From JAPUDQ01 sp964552765 (GTDB lineage Bacteria; Patescibacteriota; Saccharimonadia; Saccharimonadales; Saccharimonadaceae), in contig CAZKIA010000024.1 in assembly GCA_964552765.1 (NCBI GenBank), forward strand, positions 1 through 9,383: a stretch of DNA of 9,383 nucleotides. The letters run 5' to 3'. The notes below the pieces were generated by a model. The model was not told where the DNA came from, did no database searches, and saw only the letters and a list, made by a program, of their open reading frames with translations. Below, in pieces: positions 1-5,548 of this stretch (its first letter is position 1; each line of letters starts with the position of its first letter). Both the position numbers and the translations under genes were made by a program.

Positions 1-208
1 CCTCTGGTGTATCGATTGTGGCCACCTGCTGCATTGTCGAGTAGCTATGTTCGGATGTGATAAGCGCTGAAAGCATATTAAGCGCGAAGCCAACTTCAAG
101 ATTAGATTTCCCTATGAGGACCGTGAAAGATGATCACGTTGATAGGCGCAAGGTGGAAGTATAGCAATATATGGAGCTGAAGCGTACTAATCGTCCCATT
201 GCCTTTTT
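1..208 (+). rRNA. rrl: 23S ribosomal RNA, 3' end (partial)
   Basis: This is the last roughly 205 nt of large-subunit rRNA (domain VI). It aligns by eye to the E. coli 3' end: CTGGTG near the start, GATAAGCGCTGAAAGCAT (59-76) against GATAAGTGCTGAAAGCAT, TTGATAGGC (139-147), and GTACTAAT (184-191) close to the end. The 5' part lies outside the window. The exact mature 3' end is uncertain by a few bases; I placed it just before a hairpin at 213-248 that looks like a processing stem. The sequence is clearly diverged from E. coli, which fits a CPR lineage. No intron or insertion is visible in this portion. Confidence 0.93.
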
Positions 209-397
209 ATGGATCATGAGATATGTCTTTTTGGATCTATCTCTTGATTTCTGGCCATAAGTCAGACAGGACTTAACTAGTAATTGGTGCGTAGCACCAG
301 TAGTCAACTTTACAATAACCAAGCTAGCCATTCATTGACATCGAAGCGAGGCTTTTCCCCGGTTGCCGACACGGAACCGCTGAGGAGCAAAGCCTTA
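209..397 (+). other. 23S-5S internal transcribed spacer with three hairpins
   Basis: This spacer carries no tRNA or protein gene. Three stems are visible. The first is 213-223 with 238-248, 11 bp with one mismatch, right after 23S. The second is TGGTGC (285-290) with GCACCA (294-299), a tight 3-nt loop. The third is a two-tier stem just before 5S: AGGCTTT (349-355) with AAAGCCT (389-395), enclosing CGGTT (360-364) with AACCG (375-379). They are probably RNase processing structures of the rRNA precursor. That role is inferred from position. Confidence 0.55.
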
Positions 398-508
398 CTT
401 CGGTGCCCATGGCGACGAGGAAATACCTGTTCTCATTCCGAACACAGAAGTCAAGCTCGTCAGCGGCGATTATACTGCCACAAGTGGGAAACTAGCACGG
501 CGCCGAAT
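398..508 (+). rRNA. rrf: 5S ribosomal RNA
   Basis: About 111 nt. The two ends pair as helix I: TTCGGTGCC (399-407) with GGCGCCGAA (499-507), one G-U pair. The internal segment ATTCCGAACACAGAAGTCAAG (435-455) contains the diagnostic CCGAACxCAGAAGT core of helix III. AGTGGGAAACTAGCACGG fits the 3' portion. It is co-oriented with and downstream of 23S and is followed at once by an intrinsic terminator, so it ends the rRNA operon. The ends are set from helix I and may be off by one or two bases. Confidence 0.93.
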
Positions 509-514
509 TATAAG

Positions 515-547
515 AAAAACCTCCGAATAGGAGGTTTTTCTTTTTAT
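515..547 (+). terminator. Rho-independent terminator of the rRNA operon
   Basis: AAAAACCTCC (515-524) pairs perfectly with GGAGGTTTTT (530-539) around a 5-nt loop, followed by CTTTTT. It sits 6 nt after the 5S 3' end. Confidence 0.92.
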
Positions 548-592
548 GATACAATGTGTGTTACAATTTAGCATAAAGCAGATAAGAGCAGT

Positions 593-2473
593 ATGTTCCA
601 CAAAACCAATAAACTACAAAATAAAATTACCAGGCTGATTGCGGCCATGAAACGACCCAAGATCTGGGTGATATTCGGTGCTAGCTTGGTAGCGTTAGTA
701 CTACTGGTGATCAGTACTCTGTTTATATTTCAAACACGCGGCGATATTCGGGTAGCGATGGCTGGTGATGCTCAGTTGCATGAGGTGGATGAGCCGCTTG
801 TCCTGAAATTTAGTCAACAGGTCTCACGAGTCCAGCCAAATATTTCGCCTGAGATAGCAGGTGAATGGCGGTATCACAATAGGGGGTTTGGTATTGGCCA
901 GGTAGAGTTCGTACCGAAGGAAGCATTCGACGCCGATACGACGTATGTAGTTAGCTTTTCTGAAGTTGAGAGAGTTTTGTTTGGAATCGGCACGGTAGAT
1001 AGGGTAGAGCTTCACACCAAAAAGGCGCCTAGTATTGCATCGACATCTCTCGATAATTATCAGAATAATAGCCAGCCGATAGCGATGGACCAGGTGCTAG
1101 AAGTCACGCTAGAATCTCAGGCTCGTTCGCTCAGAGATTTAAAAATGACACTGTCTCCAGAGGTGAAGCTGACTCGCACAACAACAGATCAAAAGACATT
1201 TCGCTGGGAGTATGACGGGCTGCTTCAGTCAGACACAGAATATACGATAACCATTTCGGACATGGTGCAAAAAGAAGAATTAAAAAGGCTGACAATTAAA
1301 ACCACACCTGCTCCGGCGCTAAAAATCCCTGTAAAGGAACGAAATGTTGCGCCGCAAGACGCACTAAAGATGACTTTTGAAGAGGCGGTTGATCCGAAAA
1401 ATCGTCCTGATATTGTCTTCTCTCTGGCGGGAAGCGGAGTGTGGACGAGCGAGTCGGAATATACATTCATGCCGAGTGAAAAAATAACTCCCGGAAAAAC
1501 ATATACCTACACCTTGCCGAAAGGACTCCGAACTGTGCGTGGGGGTGTGATGCCGGAGTCAGTCGAGAAAAGCTTTCAAACCAATGGAGTAGTTACAGTT
1601 ATCGGTACTTCACCACGAGGTTACGAGTTAAACCAAGGATCACAGCAGGTAAGAATTACATTTGATCAAGCCGTGAACCATAAAAGCGCCGAGGATCGAC
1701 TGACAGTATCATCGGGTACTGTAGGAAATATATCCTGGCAGGGTAATACACTGATTGCTCAGGTCAGTAATTTGGGATTCCAGCGTATGGTGACAGTTGG
1801 TTTGGATGCGGGCGTGCAGCCAGATTTTGGCCTACCGAGTAGCGATGAGGTGTCCTATAGCTTTACGACAGAAGCTCGTACAGTGAATCTTAACGTGCCT
1901 TACTACAGACAAGTATATGCGCAAAGCTGTGAAGCGGCAAGCTTGCGTATGGCGCTTGCTTACAGGGGTATCCAGGACTCAGACTGGAATATATTGCAAA
2001 AGTTTGGTTACAATCCGCGGCCTCGAGACCAGGTCAATAACATATGGGACGACCCAAATAAGCAGTTTGTCGGTGATGTAAACGGTAGTCAGAGAGATGG
2101 CACTGGCTGGGGCGTCTTTGCTGGGCCGGTTAGTCGCGCGGCCGGAAATTATGGACGCTCGACAGCCGTGGCATACGGGGCCGATGCTAACTTTACTGCT
2201 TCTCAAATTCATGCTGGTAATCCTGTGATTGTCTGGGGAATCTGGGGCGGCTCTGCCAAGATAGATACCTGGAAGACTGCAGCGGGCTCCGAGATCAGTG
2301 GTCCAATTCCGATGCATGTTCGTCTGGTGGTAGGAGTGAAGGGTGAGCCTGACAACCCCATTGGGTTCTATATCAATGATCCCATATCTGGGCAGTTTTA
2401 CTGGACACGTGCTCAGTTCGTCGCAAATACAGCGGCTGCTGGACCAGCAGCGCAGTTATTGGCAATTCAATAA
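593..2473 (+). CDS. Membrane-anchored Ig-like repeat protein with C-terminal C39-like cysteine peptidase domain
   Basis: 626 aa. Residues about 24-46 form one hydrophobic helix after a basic N-terminus, so the protein is probably anchored with its bulk outside the cell. Four repeating beta-rich segments follow (about 50-125, 146-225, 243-325, 332-428). Each ends in patterns such as DTTYVVSF, DTEYTITI or GKTYTYTL, as in bacterial Ig-like (Big_5/SbsA-type) domains. Residues 430-626 resemble the peptidase C39-like (C39_2) papain fold: Gln440, Cys446 in QSCEAASL, His575 in PMHV and Asp596 in INDP form a plausible oxyanion Gln and catalytic triad. The substrate is unknown; cell-wall or partner-protein processing is only a guess. 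The ATG at 593 has a weak upstream SD-like GAG; an ATG at 647 (residue 19) would still keep the membrane helix. It stands alone between the rRNA terminator and a separately promoted gene. Confidence 0.85.
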   Translation: MFHKTNKLQNKITRLIAAMKRPKIWVIFGASLVALVLLVISTLFIFQTRGDIRVAMAGDAQLHEVDEPLVLKFSQQVSRVQPNISPEIAGEWRYHNRGFGIGQVEFVPKEAFDADTTYVVSFSEVERVLFGIGTVDRVELHTKKAPSIASTSLDNYQNNSQPIAMDQVLEVTLESQARSLRDLKMTLSPEVKLTRTTTDQKTFRWEYDGLLQSDTEYTITISDMVQKEELKRLTIKTTPAPALKIPVKERNVAPQDALKMTFEEAVDPKNRPDIVFSLAGSGVWTSESEYTFMPSEKITPGKTYTYTLPKGLRTVRGGVMPESVEKSFQTNGVVTVIGTSPRGYELNQGSQQVRITFDQAVNHKSAEDRLTVSSGTVGNISWQGNTLIAQVSNLGFQRMVTVGLDAGVQPDFGLPSSDEVSYSFTTEARTVNLNVPYYRQVYAQSCEAASLRMALAYRGIQDSDWNILQKFGYNPRPRDQVNNIWDDPNKQFVGDVNGSQRDGTGWGVFAGPVSRAAGNYGRSTAVAYGADANFTASQIHAGNPVIVWGIWGGSAKIDTWKTAAGSEISGPIPMHVRLVVGVKGEPDNPIGFYINDPISGQFYWTRAQFVANTAAAGPAAQLLAIQ

Positions 2474-2568
2474 GCCTGTATTTGATCAATAATCTTTTCT
2501 CGGTTATTTTCCCGCTTGTGTATACCTCTTTAAAAATGCTTGCAAAATACGATAATTATATTTTGGTA

Positions 2569-2605
2569 TTGACAAATCGAGAGAGAGAGAGAGTACTATA
2601 GTGGT
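2569..2605 (+). promoter_or_regulatory. Promoter with (GA)7 tract in the spacer, close to the start codon
   Basis: TTGACA (2569-2574) and TACTAT (2594-2599) are separated by 19 nt, most of it the GA repeat at 2579-2593. Only 6 nt lie between TACTAT and the ATG, so transcription would begin at or beside the start codon. The spacer is two bases longer than the usual 17 and would become 17 if one GA unit were lost. Alternatively GAGAG acts as a ribosome binding site 12 nt before the ATG. Confidence 0.6.
2579..2593 (+). repeat. (GA)7G dinucleotide microsatellite
   Basis: Fifteen bases of alternating G and A lie between the -35 and -10 boxes of the following gene. Dinucleotide tracts in promoter spacers are known phase-variation switches in other bacteria (for example the TA tracts of Haemophilus fimbrial promoters). 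Seven units is at the short end for frequent slippage. Confidence 0.9.
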
Positions 2606-2971
2606 ATGAACGAATTATTCAACACCACAGAAAAATCAACTAAAGCAGAAACGCGAGAAATCGGCGGGCGAGTTTTTACAGTAGTAAATTTAGATGCTGG
2701 CAAAACCGATGCTGAGATACTAAAGAAAGTTAGAGATGCAGAAAATGCGGAACGCTCTGCTGAGATAGCTAGTTACGAAGAAAAACGCAGGCGTGGAATT
2801 GCAGATGTGGCCGATGTGGTCAAACGGGATCCTGAGGCTAGTAGGCTCAACCTGTACATCGCTCCTTCGGCAACCGACCATGTGGACGCCAACGTAACAG
2901 CTATAGCTGGAAGCGATCGTCAGTATCATGGCAGTGTTGACCCCAATGACGATCAACCAGGCCGCTATTAG
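2606..2971 (+). CDS. Small hydrophilic protein of unknown function
   Basis: 121 aa. I do not recognise a family. Residues about 17-30 (EIGGRVFTVVNLDA) could form a short beta-hairpin. Residues about 33-66 are highly charged and probably helical (DAEILKKVRDAENAERSAEI then EEKRRRG). The C-terminal third is polar and rich in Asp, Asn and Ala, and looks flexible. No signal peptide, membrane segment or cysteine is present, so it is probably cytoplasmic. ATG at 2606 is the first in-frame start and sits 6 nt after a -10 box. The gene has its own promoter and terminator and is therefore monocistronic. A small hairpin (CCGCTA 2962-2967 with TAGCGG 2972-2977) overlaps the TAG stop codon. The coding call rests on length, the well-placed promoter and the terminator. 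Confidence 0.75.
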   Translation: MNELFNTTEKSTKAETREIGGRVFTVVNLDAGKTDAEILKKVRDAENAERSAEIASYEEKRRRGIADVADVVKRDPEASRLNLYIAPSATDHVDANVTAIAGSDRQYHGSVDPNDDQPGRY

Positions 2972-2996
2972 TAGCGGTCACCTACAATTGAAGCCC

Positions 2997-3030
2997 AAAT
3001 TAATCGCCCCAATATCGGGGCGATTAATTT
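2997..3030. terminator. Bidirectional-looking intrinsic terminator
   Basis: AAATTAATCGCCCC (2997-3010) pairs perfectly over 14 bp with GGGGCGATTAATTT (3017-3030) around a 6-nt loop. The A-rich and T-rich flanks would work in either direction. It ends the transcript of the 121-aa gene 26 nt after its stop. Confidence 0.88.
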
Positions 3031-3186
3031 ATATGATTAATTCTCGGATCTCGCAGGAAACGAGAAATGTTTTGTTGTGGTGAATCTCGTAGTTTTTCAA
3101 GATTCAAACAGGTGCATATATGAGTATATAGCACAGGTGGTATATATGCAACAGCTATATAAACATAAAAATTATATGTGTAAACG
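3031..3186. other. AT-rich intergenic region with a 9-bp inverted repeat upstream of a strong promoter
   Basis: No gene is seen here. TGCATATAT (3113-3121) and ATATATGCA (3142-3150) form a perfect 9-bp inverted repeat with a 20-nt centre, 37 bp before the -35 box of the KGG gene. It could be an operator or an upstream curved element. A weaker stem, ACGAGA (3060-3065) with TCTCGT (3085-3090), is followed by AGTTTTT and could be a secondary terminator. The AT-rich DNA next to the -35 may act as an UP element. Confidence 0.4.
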
Positions 3187-3215
3187 TTGACAAAACTTGA
3201 GCGGTATGATAATAT
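3187..3215 (+). promoter_or_regulatory. Strong sigma-70-type promoter of the KGG gene
   Basis: Perfect TTGACA (3187-3192), a 17-nt spacer, TAATAT (3210-3215), and an extended -10 TG at 3207-3208. Transcription would start near 3222, giving a leader of about 87 nt. Confidence 0.75.
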
Positions 3216-3221
3216 AGAAAC

Positions 3222-3308
3222 ATAGCACAACATATGTGCGAGGTTAATGAGAGGGTTTTCCAGCCAAAAAGTGCGTGGAAAACTTTTTAATATGAGAGGA
3301 AAAGTCCC
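3222..3308 (+). promoter_or_regulatory. Structured 5' leader with attenuator-like hairpin
   Basis: Two hairpins lie before the start codon. GCACA (3225-3229) pairs with TGTGC (3235-3239) at the very 5' end and could protect the mRNA. GTTTTCCA (3255-3262) pairs with TGGAAAAC (3276-3283), followed directly by TTTTT (3284-3288), which is the layout of an intrinsic terminator inside the leader. GAGAGGA (3294-3300) is the SD, 8 nt before the ATG. Attenuation is possible but the loop (13 nt) is large and no alternative antiterminator fold is obvious. Confidence 0.5.
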
Positions 3309-3503
3309 ATGGCAGGTACCAAAGCTGGCGGCAAGAAAGCTGCTGCAAAAAATTTAGCAAAAGACCCTAACTTTTACGCCAACATTGGTCGTAAAGGTGG
3401 TCAAAATGGTCGCACTGGCGGTTTCGCTGCCAACCCTAGTCTTGCGCGTATTGCAGGCGCAAAGGGCGGTCGTATCTCACGACGTGGCAAAAAAGCTGCT
3501 TAG
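3309..3503 (+). CDS. Small basic KGG-motif protein (YciG/Con-10-like stress protein family)
   Basis: 64 aa, very rich in Lys, Arg, Gly and Ala, with no acidic cluster. Residues 27-31 (GRKGG) and 50-54 (GAKGG) are two copies of the short KGG motif typical of YciG/Con-10-type proteins annotated as stress-induced. The N-terminus (KAGGKKAAAKNLAK) and the C-terminus (RISRRGKKAA) are histone-tail-like, so nucleic-acid binding is plausible. That function is inferred from charge, not shown. ATG 3309 has a clear SD (GAGAGGA) with good spacing. A near-consensus promoter and an individual terminator suggest an abundant monocistronic mRNA. Confidence 0.85.
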   Translation: MAGTKAGGKKAAAKNLAKDPNFYANIGRKGGQNGRTGGFAANPSLARIAGAKGGRISRRGKKAA

Positions 3504-3526
3504 ATCGTTTTGAATAAGCAAATAAT

Positions 3527-3560
3527 ATAATCGCTCTGTTTATGGAGCGATTATTTTATT
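3527..3560. terminator. Bidirectional terminator between convergent genes
   Basis: ATAATCGCTC (3527-3536) pairs with GAGCGATTAT (3545-3554) around an 8-nt loop, followed by TTTATT on the plus strand and preceded by A/T-rich sequence that serves the minus strand. It lies between the KGG stop and the minus-strand stop at 3556 and probably ends both transcripts. Confidence 0.85.
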
Positions 3561-4020
3561 TGGCATAACGTTTTAGGCCGCAGTTGCGGGCCTCATTAAC
3601 TTTCCACACGGAGTCACATTCTAGGCAGCTATAGTGTTGGTCGTCGATCTGGATACCTGTGGCGTTGCAGCGAGGGCAGGTACTGCGCTGGTGTAGCCAA
3701 TCACGATAACTATCGAGATGATCTTCGACTGTATCTTGAGAAATCGTCAATCCTAGGTCTGTCGCTATTGTCTCGGCCTTTGTCCAGGCGGCGCGCTCAA
3801 GTCGTAGCAGTTCTATGTCGCGTGCATAGGTATCGTGTCTGAGCTCGGCGTGCCCTAGCTCGTGTAGAAGCTGTGCGTGACTACCGCCTGAAATATAGCT
3901 AATAGTTTTTGATGCTGGATTCCACGCAAATTTATCGGCAACCTGCCACTGGTAGTTCGGGTAGAGCGCCGATAGCTTATTAACGAGCGATTGAATCGAT
4001 GGCATGGTAGTAACAACCAT
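3556..4020 (-). CDS. HELGH putative zinc metallopeptidase-like protein with C-terminal zinc ribbon
   Basis: 154 aa. HELGH at residues 53-57 is the HExxH zinc-metalloprotease signature, and Glu75 in ERAAW or Glu82 may be the third ligand, as in IrrE/ImmA- or SprT-like folds. Cys115/Cys118 (CPRC) and Cys132/Cys135 (CLEC) form a four-cysteine zinc ribbon. There is no signal peptide, so it should act in the cytoplasm, perhaps as a regulatory protease or a nucleic-acid-associated protein. Its partner is unknown. The start at 4020 has AGAAGAAG upstream; an in-frame ATG at 4005 is the alternative and begins exactly at MPSIQ. It overlaps the end of the upstream ROK gene by 41 bp (26 bp with the later start), so translation is probably coupled. 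I am sure of the motif, less so of the family. Confidence 0.82.
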   Translation of the reverse strand: MVVTTMPSIQSLVNKLSALYPNYQWQVADKFAWNPASKTISYISGGSHAQLLHELGHAELRHDTYARDIELLRLERAAWTKAETIATDLGLTISQDTVEDHLDSYRDWLHQRSTCPRCNATGIQIDDQHYSCLECDSVWKVNEARNCGLKRYAK

Positions 4021-4810
4021 AGATTACGGCTTCTTCTGGGTTTTGGGCTTGGACTAGCTTGGTGCGATCAAGATAGCTCGGTATATTTTGGCGTAGTATC
4101 GTCTCTAGCTGACGAGCATATTTTGGGTAGTGGGTGCCCATGCTGCCGCCTATTATCAAGGTGTCGGGCATATAGGTCGGGAGCAAGATCATCAAGCCGC
4201 GCGACAATCTATCGGCGAAATCTTGCCAGATCGACTCTTCGCTCTCATTGATATCACTGCCGAATCGACCGTGCATTTCGTAAAATGTCTTACCGCTAGC
4301 GATCGTCTCCCAGCGCTGAATTTCTCCGTGGTATTCAACGAAAACTTGACCGCCTTCAAACCTTTGTAATCCGGGTATCATCTTACCATTAATTGATATA
4401 CCAGTGCCGACTCCTGTACTAGCTGTTACGTATATTGATAGATTGGGCGTGTTATCTAATAGCCGAGTTTCACCGATACAGGCAAGCTGGGCATCGTTTT
4501 CTAGCAAGATATTGTCAATCGACACTCGACCGCCAAGGGCATCATATAACTGCGATATGATGTCAAAATCCTCCCATCCAAGATTGCGACATCTTACAGC
4601 GATACCATTATGAACAACTCCTGGTACTGCAATTGAAATAGCTTCGACTGACTGTTGATCGAGTATGGATGACAGTGTGTTGCGTAGAGCAGCAATGTAC
4701 TCACTGGTATCTCTAGGCGTAGGAAACTTTGTAATTATGCTTTTGGCACCAGCTTCATCAAATGTCTCTATGAGGGTTTTGGTTCCTCCAGTATCGATGG
4801 TGATTATCAT
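3980..4810 (-). CDS. ROK-family sugar kinase-like protein
   Basis: 276 aa from ATG 4810. ROK proteins are cytoplasmic sugar kinases (for example glucokinase) or repressors. Visible motifs are DTGGTKT (6-12, N-terminal phosphate-binding loop), LLENDAQLACIGE (102-114, with Asp106 as the expected catalytic base), STGVGTGISINGK (131-143, second phosphate loop), and LIIGGS (218-223) near the C-terminus. The usual ROK zinc motif CxCGxxGCxE is missing; EGGQVFVEYHGE stands near where the family has GE.GH. No DNA-binding domain is present, so a kinase is likelier than a repressor; the sugar is unknown. I chose 4810 over an upstream in-frame ATG at 4843 because the extra 11 residues lack family similarity and would lie across the promoter. 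It leads the minus-strand pair with the HELGH gene. Confidence 0.85.
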   Translation of the reverse strand: MIITIDTGGTKTLIETFDEAGAKSIITKFPTPRDTSEYIAALRNTLSSILDQQSVEAISIAVPGVVHNGIAVRCRNLGWEDFDIISQLYDALGGRVSIDNILLENDAQLACIGETRLLDNTPNLSIYVTASTGVGTGISINGKMIPGLQRFEGGQVFVEYHGEIQRWETIASGKTFYEMHGRFGSDINESEESIWQDFADRLSRGLMILLPTYMPDTLIIGGSMGTHYPKYARQLETILRQNIPSYLDRTKLVQAQNPEEAVIYGCYYHAIDSIAR

Positions 4811-4816
4811 ATGCCT

Positions 4817-4843
4817 AGTGTAGCATGACAGGACAGGTTGCAA
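4817..4843 (-). promoter_or_regulatory. Promoter of the ROK/HELGH operon, probably leaderless
   Basis: On the minus strand TTGCAA (4843-4838) and TACACT (4822-4817) are 15 nt apart with an extended -10 TG (TGCTACACT). Six nucleotides lie between TACACT and the ATG at 4810, the same distance as in the 2606 gene, and no SD is possible. The short spacer is a weakness, partly offset by the extended -10. Confidence 0.5.
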
Positions 4844-4866
4844 ACAGGGATGATTTACGGTATAGT
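4838..4866 (+). promoter_or_regulatory. Promoter of the LPQTG surface protein
   Basis: TTGCAA (4838-4843), a 17-nt spacer, then TATAGT (4861-4866). The hexamer TTGCAA is its own reverse complement and also serves as the -35 of the divergent ROK promoter. Transcription would start near 4873, leaving a leader of about 22 nt containing the SD GAGAGGT. Confidence 0.6.
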
Positions 4867-4894
4867 AGAAAAATAATAAACGCGAGAGGTGTGT

Positions 4895-5389
4895 ATGAAA
4901 CGATCAGGCGAACGAGGATCAGTTATAGGCTTCATCGTGGTGGGAGTTGTGCTAGCGGCATTGGTGCTAGGTAGCATCTATGTTGCAAAACAAGTGATGT
5001 CCGGTGCATTCAATAAAACTACTAGTGAGGTCGCGACTTCGACTAAGAATGCTGCCGATGAGACCAAGCAGACAGTCCAAGAATCGGGCGATAAAGCGAC
5101 AAAAAGCGACAACAAGGACCAAGAAGCAGCAACTAAGGAAGAAGCGCAAAAAACTGAAACAGCGCAATCGCAGACGGCTGATCAGTCGGACGATCAAAAT
5201 GCTGACTCTGAAGGCGCAAGCCAAGATAGTGCAAAAAGCGAAACGCCAAGCCAAGTGTCGCAGACAGGTGTCACTGCCGAGCCGTCACATTTGCCGCAAA
5301 CTGGTCCAGCCGAAACTTTGATAACAGCTATGATTGTTAGCTTGTTGGTCGGCTCTACACTAGCTTACCGCCGCTCACTACGCGTCTAG
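4895..5389 (+). CDS. LPxTG (LPQTG) cell-wall-anchored surface protein
   Basis: 164 aa from ATG 4895. Residues about 9-31 are a hydrophobic segment after a basic, Gly-containing start (MKRSGERGSVIGF), an export signal or anchor with no obvious cleavage site. Residues about 35-125 are a low-complexity stalk dominated by Lys, Glu, Asp, Gln, Ser, Thr and Ala. LPQTG at 133-137, a hydrophobic stretch at about 140-158 and the tail RRSLRV make a complete sortase cell-wall sorting signal. A sortase would cut between Thr and Gly and link the protein to peptidoglycan; none is encoded here. A GTG at 4889 is in frame, but GAGAGGT (4884-4890) overlaps it and is correctly placed only for ATG 4895. It shares its promoter region with the divergent ROK operon. 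Confidence 0.87.
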   Translation: MKRSGERGSVIGFIVVGVVLAALVLGSIYVAKQVMSGAFNKTTSEVATSTKNAADETKQTVQESGDKATKSDNKDQEAATKEEAQKTETAQSQTADQSDDQNADSEGASQDSAKSETPSQVSQTGVTAEPSHLPQTGPAETLITAMIVSLLVGSTLAYRRSLRV

Positions 5390-5439
5390 TTTAAGGGTTG
5401 CAAATTGGGATCTGACAGCGAAGGACTGACGGTCGTTTA

Positions 5440-5468
5440 TTTACTCTAGAGATAGATTGATGTATAAT
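5440..5468 (+). promoter_or_regulatory. Promoter of the rpsA-infB operon
   Basis: TTTACT (5440-5445), a 17-nt spacer and a perfect TATAAT (5463-5468). Transcription would start near 5475, giving a leader of about 71 nt. TTACTC (5441-5446) and GAGTAA (5471-5476) form a 6-bp inverted repeat around the -10 region; its meaning is unclear. Confidence 0.68.
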
Positions 5469-5523
5469 GGGAGTAATCGTGGAGGCAATCTTTGAGTTTG
5501 CGCCATTAGAATAATAAATTTAA

Positions 5524-5548
5524 GAGAGGAGTCTTTAAAAGACTTATG
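5524..5548 (+). promoter_or_regulatory. rpsA ribosome binding site with hairpin between SD and start codon
   Basis: The SD GAGAGGAG (5524-5531) lies 14 nt from the ATG, longer than normal. AGTCTT (5530-5535) and AAGACT (5539-5544) pair with a 3-nt loop, which would shorten the effective SD-AUG distance to a few bases. Ribosomal protein S1 is autoregulated in E. coli through a structured leader, so this may be a control point. Confidence 0.55.

Noticed and set aside
209..397. tRNA gene between 23S and 5S
   Set aside because: The two-tier hairpin before 5S lacks a cloverleaf, the GGTTCGAATCC arm and an anticodon stem.
284..571. 95-codon plus-strand open frame across the 23S-5S spacer and 5S rRNA
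   Set aside because: It overlaps the 5S gene and its terminator and is explained by rRNA sequence; no SD or family similarity.
5004..5321. 105-codon Arg/Lys-rich plus-strand frame
   Set aside because: It is the +1-type shadow of the charged stalk of the LPQTG protein; no separate start signal.
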